Source of the DNA: Piromyces finnis
Taxonomy: Eukaryota; Neocallimastigomycota; Neocallimastigomycetes; Neocallimastigales; Neocallimastigaceae
DNA length: 64,000 nt
Assembly (NCBI GenBank): GCA_002104945.1
Contig: MCFH01000006.1
Coordinates: 434,001 to 498,000 of the forward strand
Reading direction: 5' to 3'
A program made the position numbers and the translations under genes. Below, piece by piece: positions 1 to 13,509 of the stretch. Under the pieces are notes generated by a model, which made no database searches, was not told where the DNA came from, and saw only the letters and a list, made by a program, of their open reading frames with translations. Position 1 is the stretch's first letter. Each line of letters starts with the position of its first letter.

Positions 1-645
1 GACATTAATATTATTACTATAATTTAATTTAATAATAGATATTAAAAAATAAAAAAAAAAAGGGAATAAATAGGAGTAAATTATTATTAAATGTAAAAAA
101 AAAAAAAAATTATATATATATATATTATTTAATTAATAAATAAAATCACTTTATATTTTTTCTATATCTTATATATTTTATTTTTTAAATTATATGATCT
201 TATATAAATTATTAAATATTTACAATAGAGTACTGTACTTTATTATAATGTTCCTTTTATTAATCATACTTATTGCTATTTTGTTTTATATTATTATATA
301 ACCATATAAATAAAAATTATATCAATATAAGGATTAACTTATTTTGACTAAATAATTGAAAAAAAATGTTTGGAATTCTAATAAATGACTTATAAATTAT
401 AAAATAAAAAGAAATTAAATTGTTTTAATATATTAAACATTGATTTTAAAATTGAATTATACAGTATCGATATACTATTAATAAAACTATTTATATTATT
501 ATTCTTACTTGAATTCTTATGATGAATAAAAGAAAGAATAAAATATTAATTATTGGTATTAATTTATTAGTTTCCTAAAAGTGATGCTGTTTAAAAAAAA
601 TTAAAAAGATAGAAATAATTATTATTTATAATTTAATGATTATGC
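1..645. other. AT-rich spacer, no gene seen
   Basis: This stretch lies downstream of the Kre9-like gene. It holds A/T runs and a short (TA)n tract near 111-125. I see no open reading frame with protein-like composition and no RNA gene. Confidence 0.6.
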
Positions 646-2349
646 TTAATTTCTATTTTTGCTAATTATTATACTATCAACGAGTGATTTTCTATTACCA
701 CGACTATCATAACTACTGACACTACTGTTATGACGATGATGATGGTGATGTTTATGGTGTTGTCTATTTTGTAGTGGATTATCTATTGGATATTTTGGTA
801 ATTTAGGTAATTTTGGGATACTTGGTTTTTCAATTGTTAATGAAATTGGTTCATTATTTTCTTCATCTAAAACAACACTAATATCTTCATAATTATCACT
901 TCCATCTATTAATCTTTGGTAATTATCACTTCCATCTGATAAACTTAATTGATTATTTTGTCTGGTTAAAGTTAATTTACGCTTAGCTTCTAATTCCCAT
1001 GGTTGAGGTAATGAATAATTTCTTTCACTTTCTTCTACCTTAATTGCATCATAATATATTTGTTCACCTCTGTAATTGTTAAGACCATCATGAGAATCAA
1101 CATCACTATTGTTTCCACTTATATTATGATATTTATTATTCTTTTTTGATTCATATACAAAGTGACCTATCACTGTAAAGCATAATAATGCACCAATAGC
1201 TGGAAAACCTACTGTCTTGAAATAATTTTTATTACCTTCTACATTATCGGTTTTAACTTTTTCAATATCTTCTACAAGTATAGTATTAACAGACCATAAA
1301 CATAAACCACTCATTGTTGCTGTATTATTATTAGTGTATGCCCAAACTCTAATAAAGTATTTTTCGTTCTTTTTAAATTTTATGTATGGATTCCAATTAA
1401 CTTCATTTATATCACTTGGAATATTGTCGTCGATTATAATAGTTTCTGTGGTTGGATAGGCAATATAATCATCTCTTCTAGTCAAATTAGCGTGTAATTC
1501 AATTTTAATTGAAGAGCTTGGTTCAAATTCATCAACGGTTTTCCATTTAATATTAACAATAGAGTCTTCATTAAAAACATTTGGTGTACTAATAGTAATA
1601 TTAAAACCATGGTGATCTTTATTTATAAAGATAAATTTATTAGTGAAATTTCTTTAAATATTCAAATTATATATATTTAAAAATACTCACCAAATTCACT
1701 CCACTTAACCACTAATTATTTAAATTTTTATGAAAGAAATGATAAAAATAAAAAAGGTCATTATTTTTTGCTATCTTTTTTATTATTATTTTAATTTTTA
1801 TATTTACTTACAAGTTAAATCTTCTTTTAAAATTTGATGCTTATCAATTAATTCAGCTTTTGCTTTTTCAACTCTTACAGTCTTATCTTGAGATATATTC
1901 TCTACACGTGTTCTATTGTCGTTATTTTTAACACCATTATTTTGTCTTGTATTGGAAACATGACTGTATACAATTTGCTTAGTTGTACTCTGATCGTTTT
2001 GACTTGGGCTACCTTGGACATTATTATTTGCAATATTACTATTTTGAATATTATTATTTTGAATTCTGCTACTTTGATTTTGATAATGATTATCCTGTGA
2101 ACTATTTTCTTGAATTTTATTATCTTGATTTTGATTATAATTATCAGTACTACTACTACTTTGTCTGTTTATTTCAATTTGGGTATCTGTCTGAGTATTA
2201 ACTGCATTATTTTCAGAAACTATATTCTTTTGATAAACAGATGGGTTAAAATATGGTTGACTATTGTATTGCTGACTATTAGCTGAAGATATTATTGTTA
2301 CTGAAAAAATAAAAAGTAAAATGAATAAATTCATATTTATTAAATTCAT
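646..2349 (-). CDS. Kre9/Knh1-like single-pass membrane protein, three exons
   Basis: Three exons join cleanly: 2349..1812, a 21-nt microexon 1711..1691 and 1616..646. The donors read GTAAGT and GTGAGT, the acceptors end in AG, and the phases agree (1530 nt, 509 aa). The protein starts with a signal peptide (about residues 1-25, FILLFIFSVTIISSA). A long Gln/Asn/Ser-rich linker follows. Next comes a beta-sandwich-like segment beginning FNITISTPNVFNEDS, with IKW and a late FIRVWAYTN motif, that resembles the Kre9/Knh1 N-terminal domain of fungal wall proteins. A membrane span (GFPAIGALLCFTVIGHFVYE) leads to a cytoplasmic tail with Pro/Lys and His-rich stretches. The family is linked to beta-glucan and cell-wall assembly. 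A wall or plasma-membrane role here is inference; the domain call rests on pattern only. Confidence 0.6.
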
Positions 2350-4648
2350 TGTTAGTTACTTTTTTTGAATATATATATTTTTAAATAATTCTAAAATAAA
2401 TTTTATTGTATATAATGTAAATACTATATTGTTTATTTTTATTATAAATTTGTAATTATATCATATACACATTATTTTAAATATATATTTTAGTTCATAA
2501 AAAATAAAAAGTTAAAAACATAAAATTATACTTTTTTTATATTTTTATATTTTTTGTTATAAAAAATTTTAGTTATCTTGCTTTATATTTGATTTTGCTG
2601 ATTTTGTATATATTAATAAATTAACATATATTACAAATGTAATAATTATATTATACCAATATAAATTGTAATATTTTTTAATAAAGTTAATATAAAATTA
2701 TTATATTTAAAGTTATATAAAAAATTAATATAACATTGTAGTCTATTGTTTGATAGAATTACTTTTAAAAAAATCGAGTATATTAGAATATAATTGGTAA
2801 ATAAATAGTATATTTCCTGGTTTTAAATAATTATTATAAACACAACTTAATATGAAAAAAATTAATTATTATTTATTAATTTTTATAATATATTAATTTT
2901 TATTATTATATTATTACGCCCTTAAAAATTAATAAAAAAAGAAAAGAAATGCAATGAAATAATTGGTCGATAATAATAGTTTTTATTTCAAATATATAAT
3001 TTTAAGTAAATCATTTAATTAAATTTCAAGTTAATAATTTCTTGAATTAATATATTCTGTTCAAGAATTAATATATGTAATAATATATAGAGTATATATT
3101 AGAAGTGTAACAATTTGTTAAATGATTTCTATATAATAGCATATAATAGCATATTTAATAAATTTAGTACGGTGTCACCCATAAAAATTTTATGTTTGAC
3201 AGGTATTTAGTCATATTTAAGAATAATATTTTATTAATTCTCAAATAAAAATCTCAAATAAATATTTTGAAACTAATGAAATGATAATAAAATGTTAAAG
3301 AATTATTGCAAAAAAAAATATGTAATTTTATTGGAGTTAAAAAAAAAATAAAATCTATTTAAATCAATGATTATGAAAATGTTATTTCGTTAGAGCATAT
3401 AAAGGAAAATTATCAAATAAAATATTTTATGATATAATGCTTTAATGCTTTATTTATCATCATTATTAGATTATTAATAAAATTATTAATAATCTATACT
3501 CTTAATAATTATAAAAATTTTCTTTAAAATATAATAAAATGTTTACAAATATTAAAATCTTTAAAAAAAATGCAAAGATATGTTAAAAAAATTATTGCTA
3601 TCATTCTATAATTACTTTTTACATGAATATATAGATATTTATGATAAAAAAAAAAAGAAGAAAATCAACATTTCTATTTCTATATTAATTTTTTTTTTTT
3701 TTTTGAAAAATAATAAATTCAATAATATTTTATTTTTGTTTATTTTTTTTTTGTGTGTATGTTTAAATGTCTGATATGAAACTCTAATTTATATAAATTT
3801 TATTTTTTGTTACACGAGATAATTATTCCTTAATATATTATGTATAATATGATGGTAAAAATGTTGATTTTTAAATAAAAAAACGGCATTCATTTTTTAA
3901 TGTAAACAAATAAATATATTAAAATTTGTATAATCCTTGAAACATAAATATATTTTTGAAACCTCAAATTTTTTTTTCTTTTTCTCCTTTTAAAAGAAAG
4001 AGATATTTTATCCTTTTAATAAATTTTTCGTGTATAAAATATTTATGATATCTAATTAATAGAAAGACAAATAATAAAAAAATTATATATTATAATCATT
4101 AAGATTATAGAATTATAACATTTTTGACAGATAAAAAATTTTTCTATTTTTCCAAACTAGATAAAATAATGTGTAAAAACCACATGTTACACAAATGAAT
4201 ATAGTTCATCATATTAATTTTTCTTTACTAAATGACTCAAAACCATTTTTCATATATTAATAATTATTACATATTAAAACTAGAGAATTTTTTTTTTGTT
4301 TGTTTGTTTTTTTAATATTTTTGTGTATTCTTTCTACATACAATGTGTATTAATTAACAATTATTCCTATTATTTTTTCTTCATTATTTTATTTCATATT
4401 ATTAATTAAAGCTTTTATTTTTCAATAGCCTTAAAAAAACTTTAATTATATATTATAAAATAAATTGTGTATAAAAAAAAATATACAAAAAACAATTATA
4501 TTTAACTTTTATCATTTCAAATTGAAGTTTTTGTTTTATTGCTTAATTTTATTAAATATTATTTTTTTTAAAAAGTAATTATATATATACATTTATTAAT
4601 ATTTATTAAATTACATTATTAATTGTATATTTTTATTAGATGGTTATT
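2350..4648. other. AT-rich intergenic region
   Basis: About 2.3 kb separate two minus-strand genes. I find only A/T homopolymers and short low-complexity frames; the one at 3580-3774 is Lys/Ile/Phe filler. The right half presumably holds the 3' region of the aminopeptidase gene and the left half the promoter of the Kre9-like gene. No RNA gene or repeat family is recognisable. Confidence 0.5.
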
Positions 4649-7600
4649 TTATTTTAATTTTAATTCCTTAGCAATATTATCAGCAGCAATTGGGTGGTAG
4701 AAATTGATATTCTTTTTAAAGGTAGATATAGCTAAGTCAGCACCATTTTTGCATTTGAAAAGATATCTTTTTTTTTTTAATATTCAATAGTGTTAGTCTT
4801 TTAAAAATAATAATAGTAATAATAAGAATAAAATATATTAAAAAAAATTTACCTGTAAAGTGGAATAACAAATTTCATACGACCTTGTTCTTCAACGAAT
4901 TTAACAACTTCCGGGAAAATTGGTTCATAATTGGAATTTAAACATAATATTTGCCAGAGGAAACGAACTTCGCTATTTTTAGTTTTTGTAAATTCATATG
5001 CCTTATCCATAGCTTTAATAAAAGTTTCACTAAATGGACCTTCTTCAGTAATCTTTGAAACAAAGATCATAAGTTGCTTAGCATCAAAATCTTTAATATC
5101 CTTTAATGAAAATTCATCAAATGATGTAGAATCTTTTTTATTAATCCATTTATTTGCTAATTCATCACACATATTTAATAAAGTTCTATCAAATTTTGGA
5201 TCAACTGGTGGCTTTTTTATTGTTTTTTTTTTTAAAAAAAAAAAAATAATAAATAAATAAATAAAAAAAAAATTAAAACATCAGTATTAATGATTCATTA
5301 TATAAAATAATACTAATAAATTAAACAAAAAAAAAAATATAATCTTACCATGCCATAACCATATAACCAGGTATTCCAGTCAACACTATCTAAGACCTTA
5401 ATCTTGGATTCATCATGCTTTTTAAAGTATGAATATAAGAAATCTTTCCATTGACTAGTACTAAGTGATTTATTGGTAAAGTGGATAACATATTCTAATG
5501 TAGTATAATAACAACAATAATATATTAAGTTGTTTTTTAATTAAAAAAATTTTTTATTTATATTTATAGCATTAAAAATTAATATTTTACCTTTAAGGAA
5601 TGGATCTGTTTGTTTAACAGATTTATAATGATATTGGAAAATTGAATTTAAAAAATTACATATTAATATTAATATTAAAGTATTTTAAATATATAATTGT
5701 AGTTAATAATACCAAAAACCTTTGGTCCCCCAAGAATTTTTTCCAAATAATATAATAAATTGAAACCTTTTTCTAAAATTTTTTTATTAATTTTTCATTT
5801 TATAATGAAATTAGTTTTAAATGGTATACCATTGCTTTTTCTTAATCATTAATAGATATTTTTATAATTTATAATCTATCTTTACCATATGGAACAGTTG
5901 AGAAACTTTTATAAAACAATAAATTAGAAAATATTATATTTTAATATGGTTTATTATTGTCGTTGTTATCATATTTGTTACAATTTTATTTAAATATATA
6001 CCTGTCATCTGGATCTTTTTCTCTTAAATCTGGAACAAGAGAAGTAAAGTATTCTTCTTCCTTACCATATGAATTAACGGCTTCCTTTAAATCGCTCCAA
6101 CCAATAATAGCAGAGAAATCTCTGTATGCTTCACCATGTAATTTACTAAGAATTTTTCTTTCAAGATACATCTAAAATATTAATAATTAATGTCAATTAG
6201 CTTTTTTATTATTGATATTGAATAAGAAATATAAATAGATGCAATTTAATGACTTATCACTTACAGTGTGACCTTCATTTAGCCAGAAATGTTGCTTTTA
6301 TTAAGAGTAGATTAAAGTTTAATTATTTTTTTATTCTTACTATTTATAAATATTATATATTAATTATGGAAAATAGCATCTTATACCCAGTTACTGTTAG
6401 TAACTAAATTACCAGTCCAACTGTGTGAAATTTCATGAGCAACAACATCGACTAATGATCTATCTCCAACAACAATAGTCTTTTATTTAATTGAAAATAA
6501 AAAAATTAATTTGTTAATTTATTTTTCATTTCAATAAATAATATAAAAATGTACGTATAATATATATATAAGAAATATTACTGGAGTAACAAAAGTTAAA
6601 CATGGGTTTTCCATACCACCAAATGGGAAGGATGGTGGAAGGCTAATTTAATCATGATAATATAAATTATAAGTCATTAATTGACTTTAACTAATTTGTT
6701 TAGTCATTATTGTTATCAATTAGCTTACACTAATAAATCATAGACACCCCAAACGTATTCAGTTAACTATTACATTAATATAGTTAATATAGCTATATTT
6801 TTACTATTTTTTTAATTTATTAAAAATTTCCATATACGTACATATTCTTCACCAATTTTAATGAAATCTTCAGTATTAGCAAATTCATAAGCAGCTTTTT
6901 CTACAACTTCTGGTTCAGACCAAACAGTTGAACGTGGTCCAATATTAATACCTTTAAGATTACCTACAGCAATAGCAAGTAAATATGCCTATTATAAAAT
7001 CATGTTTATCAAATAATTATTGTTACTATTAATATTTTTTTTCTGTTGATGGTTGTTGTTATTTTTTATATATTTAATTTATTATTATATTATTTATATT
7101 ACTGGAATTTTCATTTTTTGTTCAAATTTGTATGAAACATAATTATTTTCAACAATTTTTTCGTCAATTAAAACAGCACTCATAAGAGCTCTTAATTCTT
7201 TTGGAACAACCATTTCAGCATCATAAGTCAATTTAATAATTGGTGTATCCTAAAAATTATAAATGTTAATAGAAAAGGTATATATACATTATATAAAAGT
7301 ATAAGTTATTTACTTGACATGGAACAACACTTCTTGCATGAATTGCCTGTATTTTAAATTATGTATATTTAAATATGAAAAATGAATAATATTTTACGAT
7401 AATTTATTTATTCATTTATTTCTACTCATAATAATTAAAATAATGTTTATTTCTCTCCTTACTTCACATTGAGTATAAAGATCTTATTATTAAAAAAAAG
7501 GATAAAATGAATTTTTGAATTATTATTATTATTGAAATATAAAATAATTTTGTATATATTGGTTAATTTAACTTACATGGATATTTCTTTCCTTCAGTTT

Positions 7601-8445
7601 GACTAGTAAAATATATTGTATTAATAAATGTATAATAATTAAAATAACATTGATAATAAGATTTTAAATTTATATAATAAATTAATATTTAAATACAATA
7701 TTTTACCTTGGTTCTAACCATTGGCAAGCTGAACATTCTGGTGTAGTTTCATAATTAATTTTAACATTAACTTTTTGTTGCTTTAACATATCATCAGTAA
7801 AAATAATTCTTAAAGCTTGACCATACATTGAATGAACATTTCCTAATTTAAACTAATATAATTTTATTTTCATTTTAAAAATGAAATTTCAAATTTTAAA
7901 ATAAATTTCAAATTAATTTAAATGTTTTAAATTACTGTTTTATACTTTCAGAAAATATATATATATTCTCGTTGCTTTTATTTATATTATAAAAAAAATA
8001 TTATTTCAAATTATTATTGTTATTATTATTAAATTGAACTTACATCTAATGAAATTTCCTTATTATCTTCTTTAAGCCAAGAAGCTGAAAATATTTTTAA
8101 ACCTCTGGTATCCAATATAAATTCGTTAACACTATTGTCAACAATTTCAACTTCATTGATAACGTAACCACTTAAAACTTTTCTTTCAAATTCGGTTTTT
8201 AAGTTTAATTTCATATGATTGACTTTAAAATTATCAACGTTTGAATAGGAATTTGGATCAACTTCCCAATTATTTTCAGAAGTAGTAGTTGTCATTTTGT
8301 ATAATAATGAATCTTGTTTCGGTAATGCTTTTAAAATATCTTCTCTTATTTCACTGTTAGTTGATATTACTGGTTGAATATGAAGAACAACGCTTAATAA
8401 AACAAAAAAAATAATTGAATTATTCCATATATTTATTTTATTCAT
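4649..8445 (-). CDS. LTA4H: Leukotriene A4 hydrolase / M1 zinc aminopeptidase, many introns
   Basis: This is a bifunctional M1 metallopeptidase of the LTA4 hydrolase branch, coded in over ten exons. Exon 1 (8445..8044) starts the beta-sheet domain ([15 protein letters not shown]). Later exons give the substrate-binding FGGMEN motif (near 6615), the zinc site [10 protein letters not shown] (near 6440) with the downstream glutamate in WLNEGHT (near 6270), the catalytic tyrosine context VPYEKGF split across an intron (5882 and about 5770), and LEKILGG. The C-terminal helical domain keeps EQGRMKF, where Arg and Lys bind the substrate carboxylate in the human enzyme, and ends [15 protein letters not shown], matching the HPVTAMLVGKDLKVD-type end of the family. 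Unlike the cytosolic animal enzyme, the reading frame begins with a hydrophobic segment ([13 protein letters not shown]) that looks like a signal peptide or anchor. The start could instead lie further inside, near 8297 (MTTTTSENN). Confidence 0.9.
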
Positions 8446-9229
8446 TATGATCTTTTTTTTATAAATGTTTTTATAAAAAAGTTTTTTTATATTAAAAATA
8501 TAATATATGTTTTTGTATTTTATTTTTATCACGAATTATATAATTATTATATTAAATGTATATATTAATAAAAGTAAATAATATGTATAATTACCTTTCT
8601 TTGAAATTATATTCAACTTAATATTTATTTAAAGAAATAAAAAAAAATTTACAAAATATAATTTTAATAAATAAATATCAAAAATTAATTAATATTTCTG
8701 TATCAACTTTTGAATGTAATTTTTTTTTAAAAAAAATGATAGAGAATTAACAGAGTTTAAACCGAATTTATTCAAAAAATCAATATTATTTATAAAAAGA
8801 AAAAAAGAAAGATATTTTAATATTCATATCCGTTTAAGTATATATGTTTGTGTATATATTCATTATATAATGAACTATTTTACATATAAAAGGTATTTAT
8901 TATAATTAGTTTTTAAATGATATAATCTTTTAATTTTATTATTTAAAATATGATTTTCACCTGATTACATAGTTTTTAATTTAATCTATGAATAATTAAA
9001 AGTATTATTTTAGCAATAATTAATATTTTAATAATTAATTAAAAAAAATAGATTAACTTTTTTTCATGCAATTTTAATATCACCTAACCTCTTCTAATAC
9101 AATTAATTTAATATTAATAATATTTTATTTGGTGTAAGCATTTTAAATTTTATTAAAATTTTTTAATTTGAAGAAAACAAATTATATTTTTTTTATTTTT
9201 AAAAATCAAAAATTAAAAATTAAAATAAA
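8446..9229. promoter_or_regulatory. Divergent intergenic region (LTA4H-like / PSMG1)
   Basis: This 780-bp spacer lies between two divergent genes and must hold both promoters. It is almost entirely A/T, with a run of A and T just before each start codon. No specific motif can be named. Confidence 0.45.
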
Positions 9230-10639
9230 ATGGATTTCTTTCCATTATATCAAGATATTGTATCTAGCAGATCATATTATGAAGAAGCAGATTATATTTC
9301 CGAAGATATAGATGAAATTCCAGAAGAATTTAGACAACCATATATTGTTGTATGTGAAAATAATCAAATTTTATAATTAAATCAATAAATTATTATTTTT
9401 ATTTTTAATTTCTCTAATGAATTTCTATGTATATGTATACTTAATATTAAATGAAATATAAAATTCTGAAAATAAAGTGGACTTCTGAAGTTGAAAGTAA
9501 ATTAAAAAGTGTTCTTGATGTATCAAACATTATTATTGGTTTAAAACAAGCAGGTACAGCCTATGTCAATTCTCGCTTTACTTCGAAAAAAGCTATAGGA
9601 ACCTTAATTTTACCAGAAATAAATATTGTAAATATAAAATTAATTATTATTATTATAATAATAATAATCTTGATATCATATATATAAATACTAAATATAA
9701 AATTTTATTTGTACATTTGCTTTTTTTTTTTTTTTAAACTCTTCAAAAGTCAAAAAATTGTTTAAACATTCATAATACTACCAACAAATCATGTAATATT
9801 TATATTGCAAATGAAAAAAAACCAACTTTAATAGTTACTTGTAATTACAATGTTTCTCAAGAAAGAGCATATGATTGGAGTAGACTTCTTTTATCAAATG
9901 TTAAAACCGAAAAGTATTTTTTTTTTTATTCAAAATTTTATAATACATTTTCTTTTTATATTTTTTATATAATTAAATTATATATACACTTTTTTCTGGT
10001 AATAGAATAATTATATATGATACTCTTGATGCAACTGAAATTAAAACTGATATTTCAAGTGAAGGCTTACCACATCCACCATACTTAAGAAAATTAACTA
10101 CTTCAAATTACATAATTGTAATTATTATAATTTCTTTTTTAAAAAAAAAATCATATAATTTTATAATGCATCAATATATTTATTTTTTATTATTATTTAT
10201 TTATTTATTTTATTAAACAAATATTAAATTAGAATGATAATATAAAAACTCTTGAAACTCCAAACTTTGTTCAAGGATGTTCAGCATCAATTATGTCATG
10301 GGTATGTTGAATTCCTTAAAAATTTATATCATTTTACGAAATTTATGTTTAATATATAATATATATAATATACTTATAAAATTTTAATTAAAAAAAAATT
10401 AGTGTGAAATTAATAATATTAAGGCTGTATTATATTTAAGTCTTAATGAAAATATATACGGAAAATCCGAAACTACTGTTGAAACTTTAGAAGCTTTTGA
10501 TAAATCGTTTAATACTCTTACTCAAGAAGAAGCTATTATATCTGGAAATACTTTCAAAAAAGAAGAGTTAACATCTATATATAAAAATAATTTTGTTACT
10601 AGAAATAGCATTTCCAATAAATCTTTACTTTATACCTAA
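9230..10639 (+). CDS. PSMG1: Proteasome assembly chaperone 1 (PSMG1/PAC1-like), multi-exon
   Basis: The spliced product aligns by eye with animal PSMG1, which pairs with PSMG2 to scaffold the alpha ring of the 20S proteasome. Exon 1 (9230..9349) gives MDFFPLYQDIV and an acidic stretch. Exon 2 (about 9478..9630) opens with WTSEVESKLKSVLDV. Exon 3 starts near 9750 and holds PTLIVTCNYNVSQERAYDW, the counterpart of the animal cysteine-rich strand followed by a QQYQWLEK-type helix. Later exons hold GLPHPPYLRKLTT and then ETPNFVQGCSASIMSWCE, KAVLYLSLNE and TVETLEAFDKSF, all in the order of the family. The stop codon is 10637-10639. Length (about 250-290 aa) fits the family. Yeast Pba1 is the functional counterpart but is more distant. 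Confidence 0.85.
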
Positions 10640-11029
10640 ACGAAAATAAAACATATATATATATATTATATCTTATCCTTAGTCTTTTTCTTATGTAATA
10701 ATCAATTGTAGTAATATAAATATAGCTATCTATAGTAGTTTTAATTATATGCTATATATTTAATTAGCTATAGTTTCTTTTTTTTTCATGTAGAAAAAAA
10801 GTAATATCTAATTTCCTTTTAAAAATATGAAGAGAACCTTCTTTTAATAATGATATAAAATAAATAATAATAATAAAATAAATAAATAAATATTGTCAAA
10901 TATTTAAAATCAACAATTTTTTTTTAACAGAATCAAATATCTTTAATCTTTATTATTAATTTAATTAAAATTATAATACATGTTATAAAAAAAATAAAAT
11001 TAAAATAAAATTTAAAAAATATGTTTAAA
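10640..11029. other. AT-rich spacer
   Basis: This stretch separates the PSMG1 gene from the reverse transcriptase relic. It holds A/T runs and an AATAAATA-type tract near 10860-10890. No gene is seen. Confidence 0.5.
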
Positions 11030-11460
11030 TAAACATAAATGAAACAGTCAGTAGTTGAAATGGATTTTCCTATTAAGTAAAATATTGGATCTTTCTTGTT
11101 CTGATTTTCTACTGATTCATGTCGAATTATCATCATTGAACATTTCTGAATACCAAAATCCATTTCATTATGCATCGCCCATTCGTTAACTCTTTTTAAC
11201 AACTCTTTTAAGCATCTTCTTAACGGAGCACAAATAACTATATCATCTGCAAAAAATCCACCATAATACCAAATACCTCCTAAACTGACTTCGAGATCTT
11301 TGTATTTTAATGAAATTATTCTTAAGGCCATATTCTGAAATTCTAGTGGTGACAATTTTTGAAATCATCTTAATACCATTATTGATAAGTAATATACCAC
11401 AGTAGTTATCGCAATCAAAATCAACAAATAGCAATATTAAATAATATAACAAATAATGGA
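11030..11460 (-). pseudogene. Non-LTR (LINE-like) reverse transcriptase fragment, frameshifted
   Basis: Two overlapping minus-strand frames carry pieces of one reverse transcriptase. The upstream piece (about 11450-11350) reads NNGIKMISKIVTTRISEY, the typical segment in which LINE polymerases have RGISLLN..K.....I...R. The downstream piece (about 11275-11040) carries the catalytic FADDIVICAP box, followed by VNEWAMHNEMDFGIQKC and then a strand ending near FYLIGKS. The frame changes between them, sequence that should separate the two motifs is missing, and the endonuclease and C-terminal parts are absent. The element is therefore a dead, truncated copy. Its family cannot be named from this fragment; the pattern fits the RTE/L1-like broad group. 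Confidence 0.75.
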
Positions 11461-11559
11461 TATAAGATTAACTTTATGCTTTGAATCTAAAAACTTTTTG
11501 ATGATTACCAACTATTTATGCTATAAATGAAAATGAAAATAAATTATCAATACTAAGTT

Positions 11560-11590
<31 letters not shown>

Positions 11591-12056
11591 ATAATTAATT
11601 TTAAATCAGTATAAAAAATTATTTACAGCATACTATAACAAAATATATTATTTTGTTATGAAGAACTACATTATATATTTTTTAATGATTATATGTTTTA
11701 GTTAGTTTGTTATTTAATAAAATTTCTTTTCAGTTATTCTTATCATTACTTCATTTTCATAATATTTATTTTGTTTTTATACACAAAAATTATTATATAT
11801 ACTACTACACTCTTTGAATTAATGTTTTAAACATTAAATATTATTTTTTTTTTTATTTTATATTATTTTTAATTTTTATTATTACATAAAAACAATAAAG
11901 ATAAATTTAAATTATTAAAAATTAACATTAAATAATAAATAAAAATTTTATATACATTTACCAAAAACTTTATTAAATAAAAATAAATTGTTTACAAATC
12001 ACTTTTTTCTAAATAACTTTTATAAAGATATATTTTTATATACTTCTTTTTTATGC
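11461..12056. other. AT-rich spacer with poly(T) tract
   Basis: A T-run of about 22 sits at 11559-11580, followed by A/T sequence. This may include the 3' untranslated region of the minus-strand gene to the right. No coding signal is seen. Confidence 0.5.
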
Positions 12057-12650
12057 TTAAGCCATAGAAATTTGACTACGAACACTTTCTAATCCTCTAC
12101 GTTTAGCACGCTTAACCATGAAAAAGATACCAGCTGATGAGAGAGCAGCAGCTCCTACAAGACCAGATGCAATCTTAGCTGGATCAATTGTAGTATCAGT
12201 TTTGCTAGTGTCATCAAGTGCAGCAATTGGTGAACTTTGAGCTTCTTGTTGAGCAACAGCAGCAGCTTCACCTGAGGCACCTGTAAACATTGGAGCTGAA
12301 CTTTCATTTTGTTGAACTGGTTCTAAAGTTGTTCCTGGGGCAGCAGCACTTTGTGGGGTAGTTTCTTCTGGAACAGAGGAATCAGGAGTACTTATTGGAG
12401 GGCTTACTGGATTACTTTCAACATCTGAGCTTTCTCCGTAAGCATCTAAAGCATCAATTCCAGCATTATCTCCATAATCATCTGAAATTTCACCACCTGC
12501 ATTAAGATTATCATAAGTGTTTTGTGGAGCAATATCTGTACTATCTGGAATTTGATTGCTTTCTAAATCTGAAACTATACCTCCATCATAAACTTGGGCG
12601 TAAGCTAAAGCAAATGAAGCAGCAATGGTTAAAATTCTTGTAAATTTCAT
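12057..12650 (-). CDS. Small secreted or surface-anchored Ser/Pro/Ala-rich protein
   Basis: A single exon codes 197 aa. Residues 1-18 (MKFTRILTIAASFALAYA) form a clear signal peptide ending AYA. The middle is acidic and Asp/Ser-rich at first, then Ser/Pro/Thr/Ala-rich (PPISTPDSSVPEE), as in O-glycosylated wall stalks. A C-terminal membrane span (LVGAAALSSAGIFFMV) precedes a short basic tail (KRAKRRGLE). This predicts a type I membrane protein with a glycosylated ectodomain. The codons hold more G and C than nearby genes, which often marks strong expression in AT-rich genomes. I recognise no enzyme domain and cannot name the family. The start is supported by the signal peptide. Confidence 0.75.
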   Translation of the reverse strand: MKFTRILTIAASFALAYAQVYDGGIVSDLESNQIPDSTDIAPQNTYDNLNAGGEISDDYGDNAGIDALDAYGESSDVESNPVSPPISTPDSSVPEETTPQSAAAPGTTLEPVQQNESSAPMFTGASGEAAAVAQQEAQSSPIAALDDTSKTDTTIDPAKIASGLVGAAALSSAGIFFMVKRAKRRGLESVRSQISMA

Positions 12651-13509
12651 TTTGTAAAATTGATTTATTTATAAGTTTAAAAAATCTTTATTTTTAATTA
12701 TGAATATTAATATTTATTGCTATAATTATATATATATATTGATAATAGGCTAAACTATATATATATTATAAACTGATTATTTATTATAATCAAATAATAT
12801 TTAAATATATTTTCACTTTATTTTGAAATTTTTTAAAATTATTTACTTAAATTTTTTTTTTTGTGAAATATTTTTCTCTTTATATAATAAATAATATTTT
12901 CTAAACAAAATAAAAAATGATATATGGCGTTTTTTTTCTATTCCTTTTTAATTATGTTTATCATTGTTTCAATATATTTTGTATATCAATATTTATTTAT
13001 TGGATTTATTTTAATAAAAATTTAATATATAATATGAAATAGAACCATTAATATATATTAATAAAATGAGTTTTATTTAAATAATATATTATAGTATATT
13101 AATGTTATATAATGAAATAATATGACAATACTTTATTGAACGTTACACGGACAAATATTGTTACCGCTTAATTTTTTATAATAACTTAATATTAATTAAA
13201 GTTTTTAGGATTGGAAACAAAGTGTATAATATAATTTACTTTATGTATTAAAACTTTAATTATAATAATTAGCTAATCCTTAAATTATCATAATAAAGTA
13301 GGTCGTTCCAGATTATTTCTTATTAATATAAAATCATAAAATCATTTTATTGCTAGATGAAGTATTCCATTTCTTTGAATTTTATGATAATTATATAATA
13401 TTACTTTATATTGCTTTGTATATTTATTTATAAAAAATTAATGTATATTAATGTTATTAATGTATTACATTTTTATTGATGTGACAAAGTGATTTTTTTT
13501 CGTATCCTT
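12651..13509. other. AT-rich spacer
   Basis: This region holds A/T sequence between the small secreted protein gene and the G+C-richer block. No coding frame is visible. It would include the promoter of the minus-strand gene on its left. Confidence 0.5.

Noticed and set aside
3580-3774. 64-codon plus-strand frame
   Set aside because: Low-complexity Lys/Ile/Phe/Leu sequence from A/T runs, with no splice partners.
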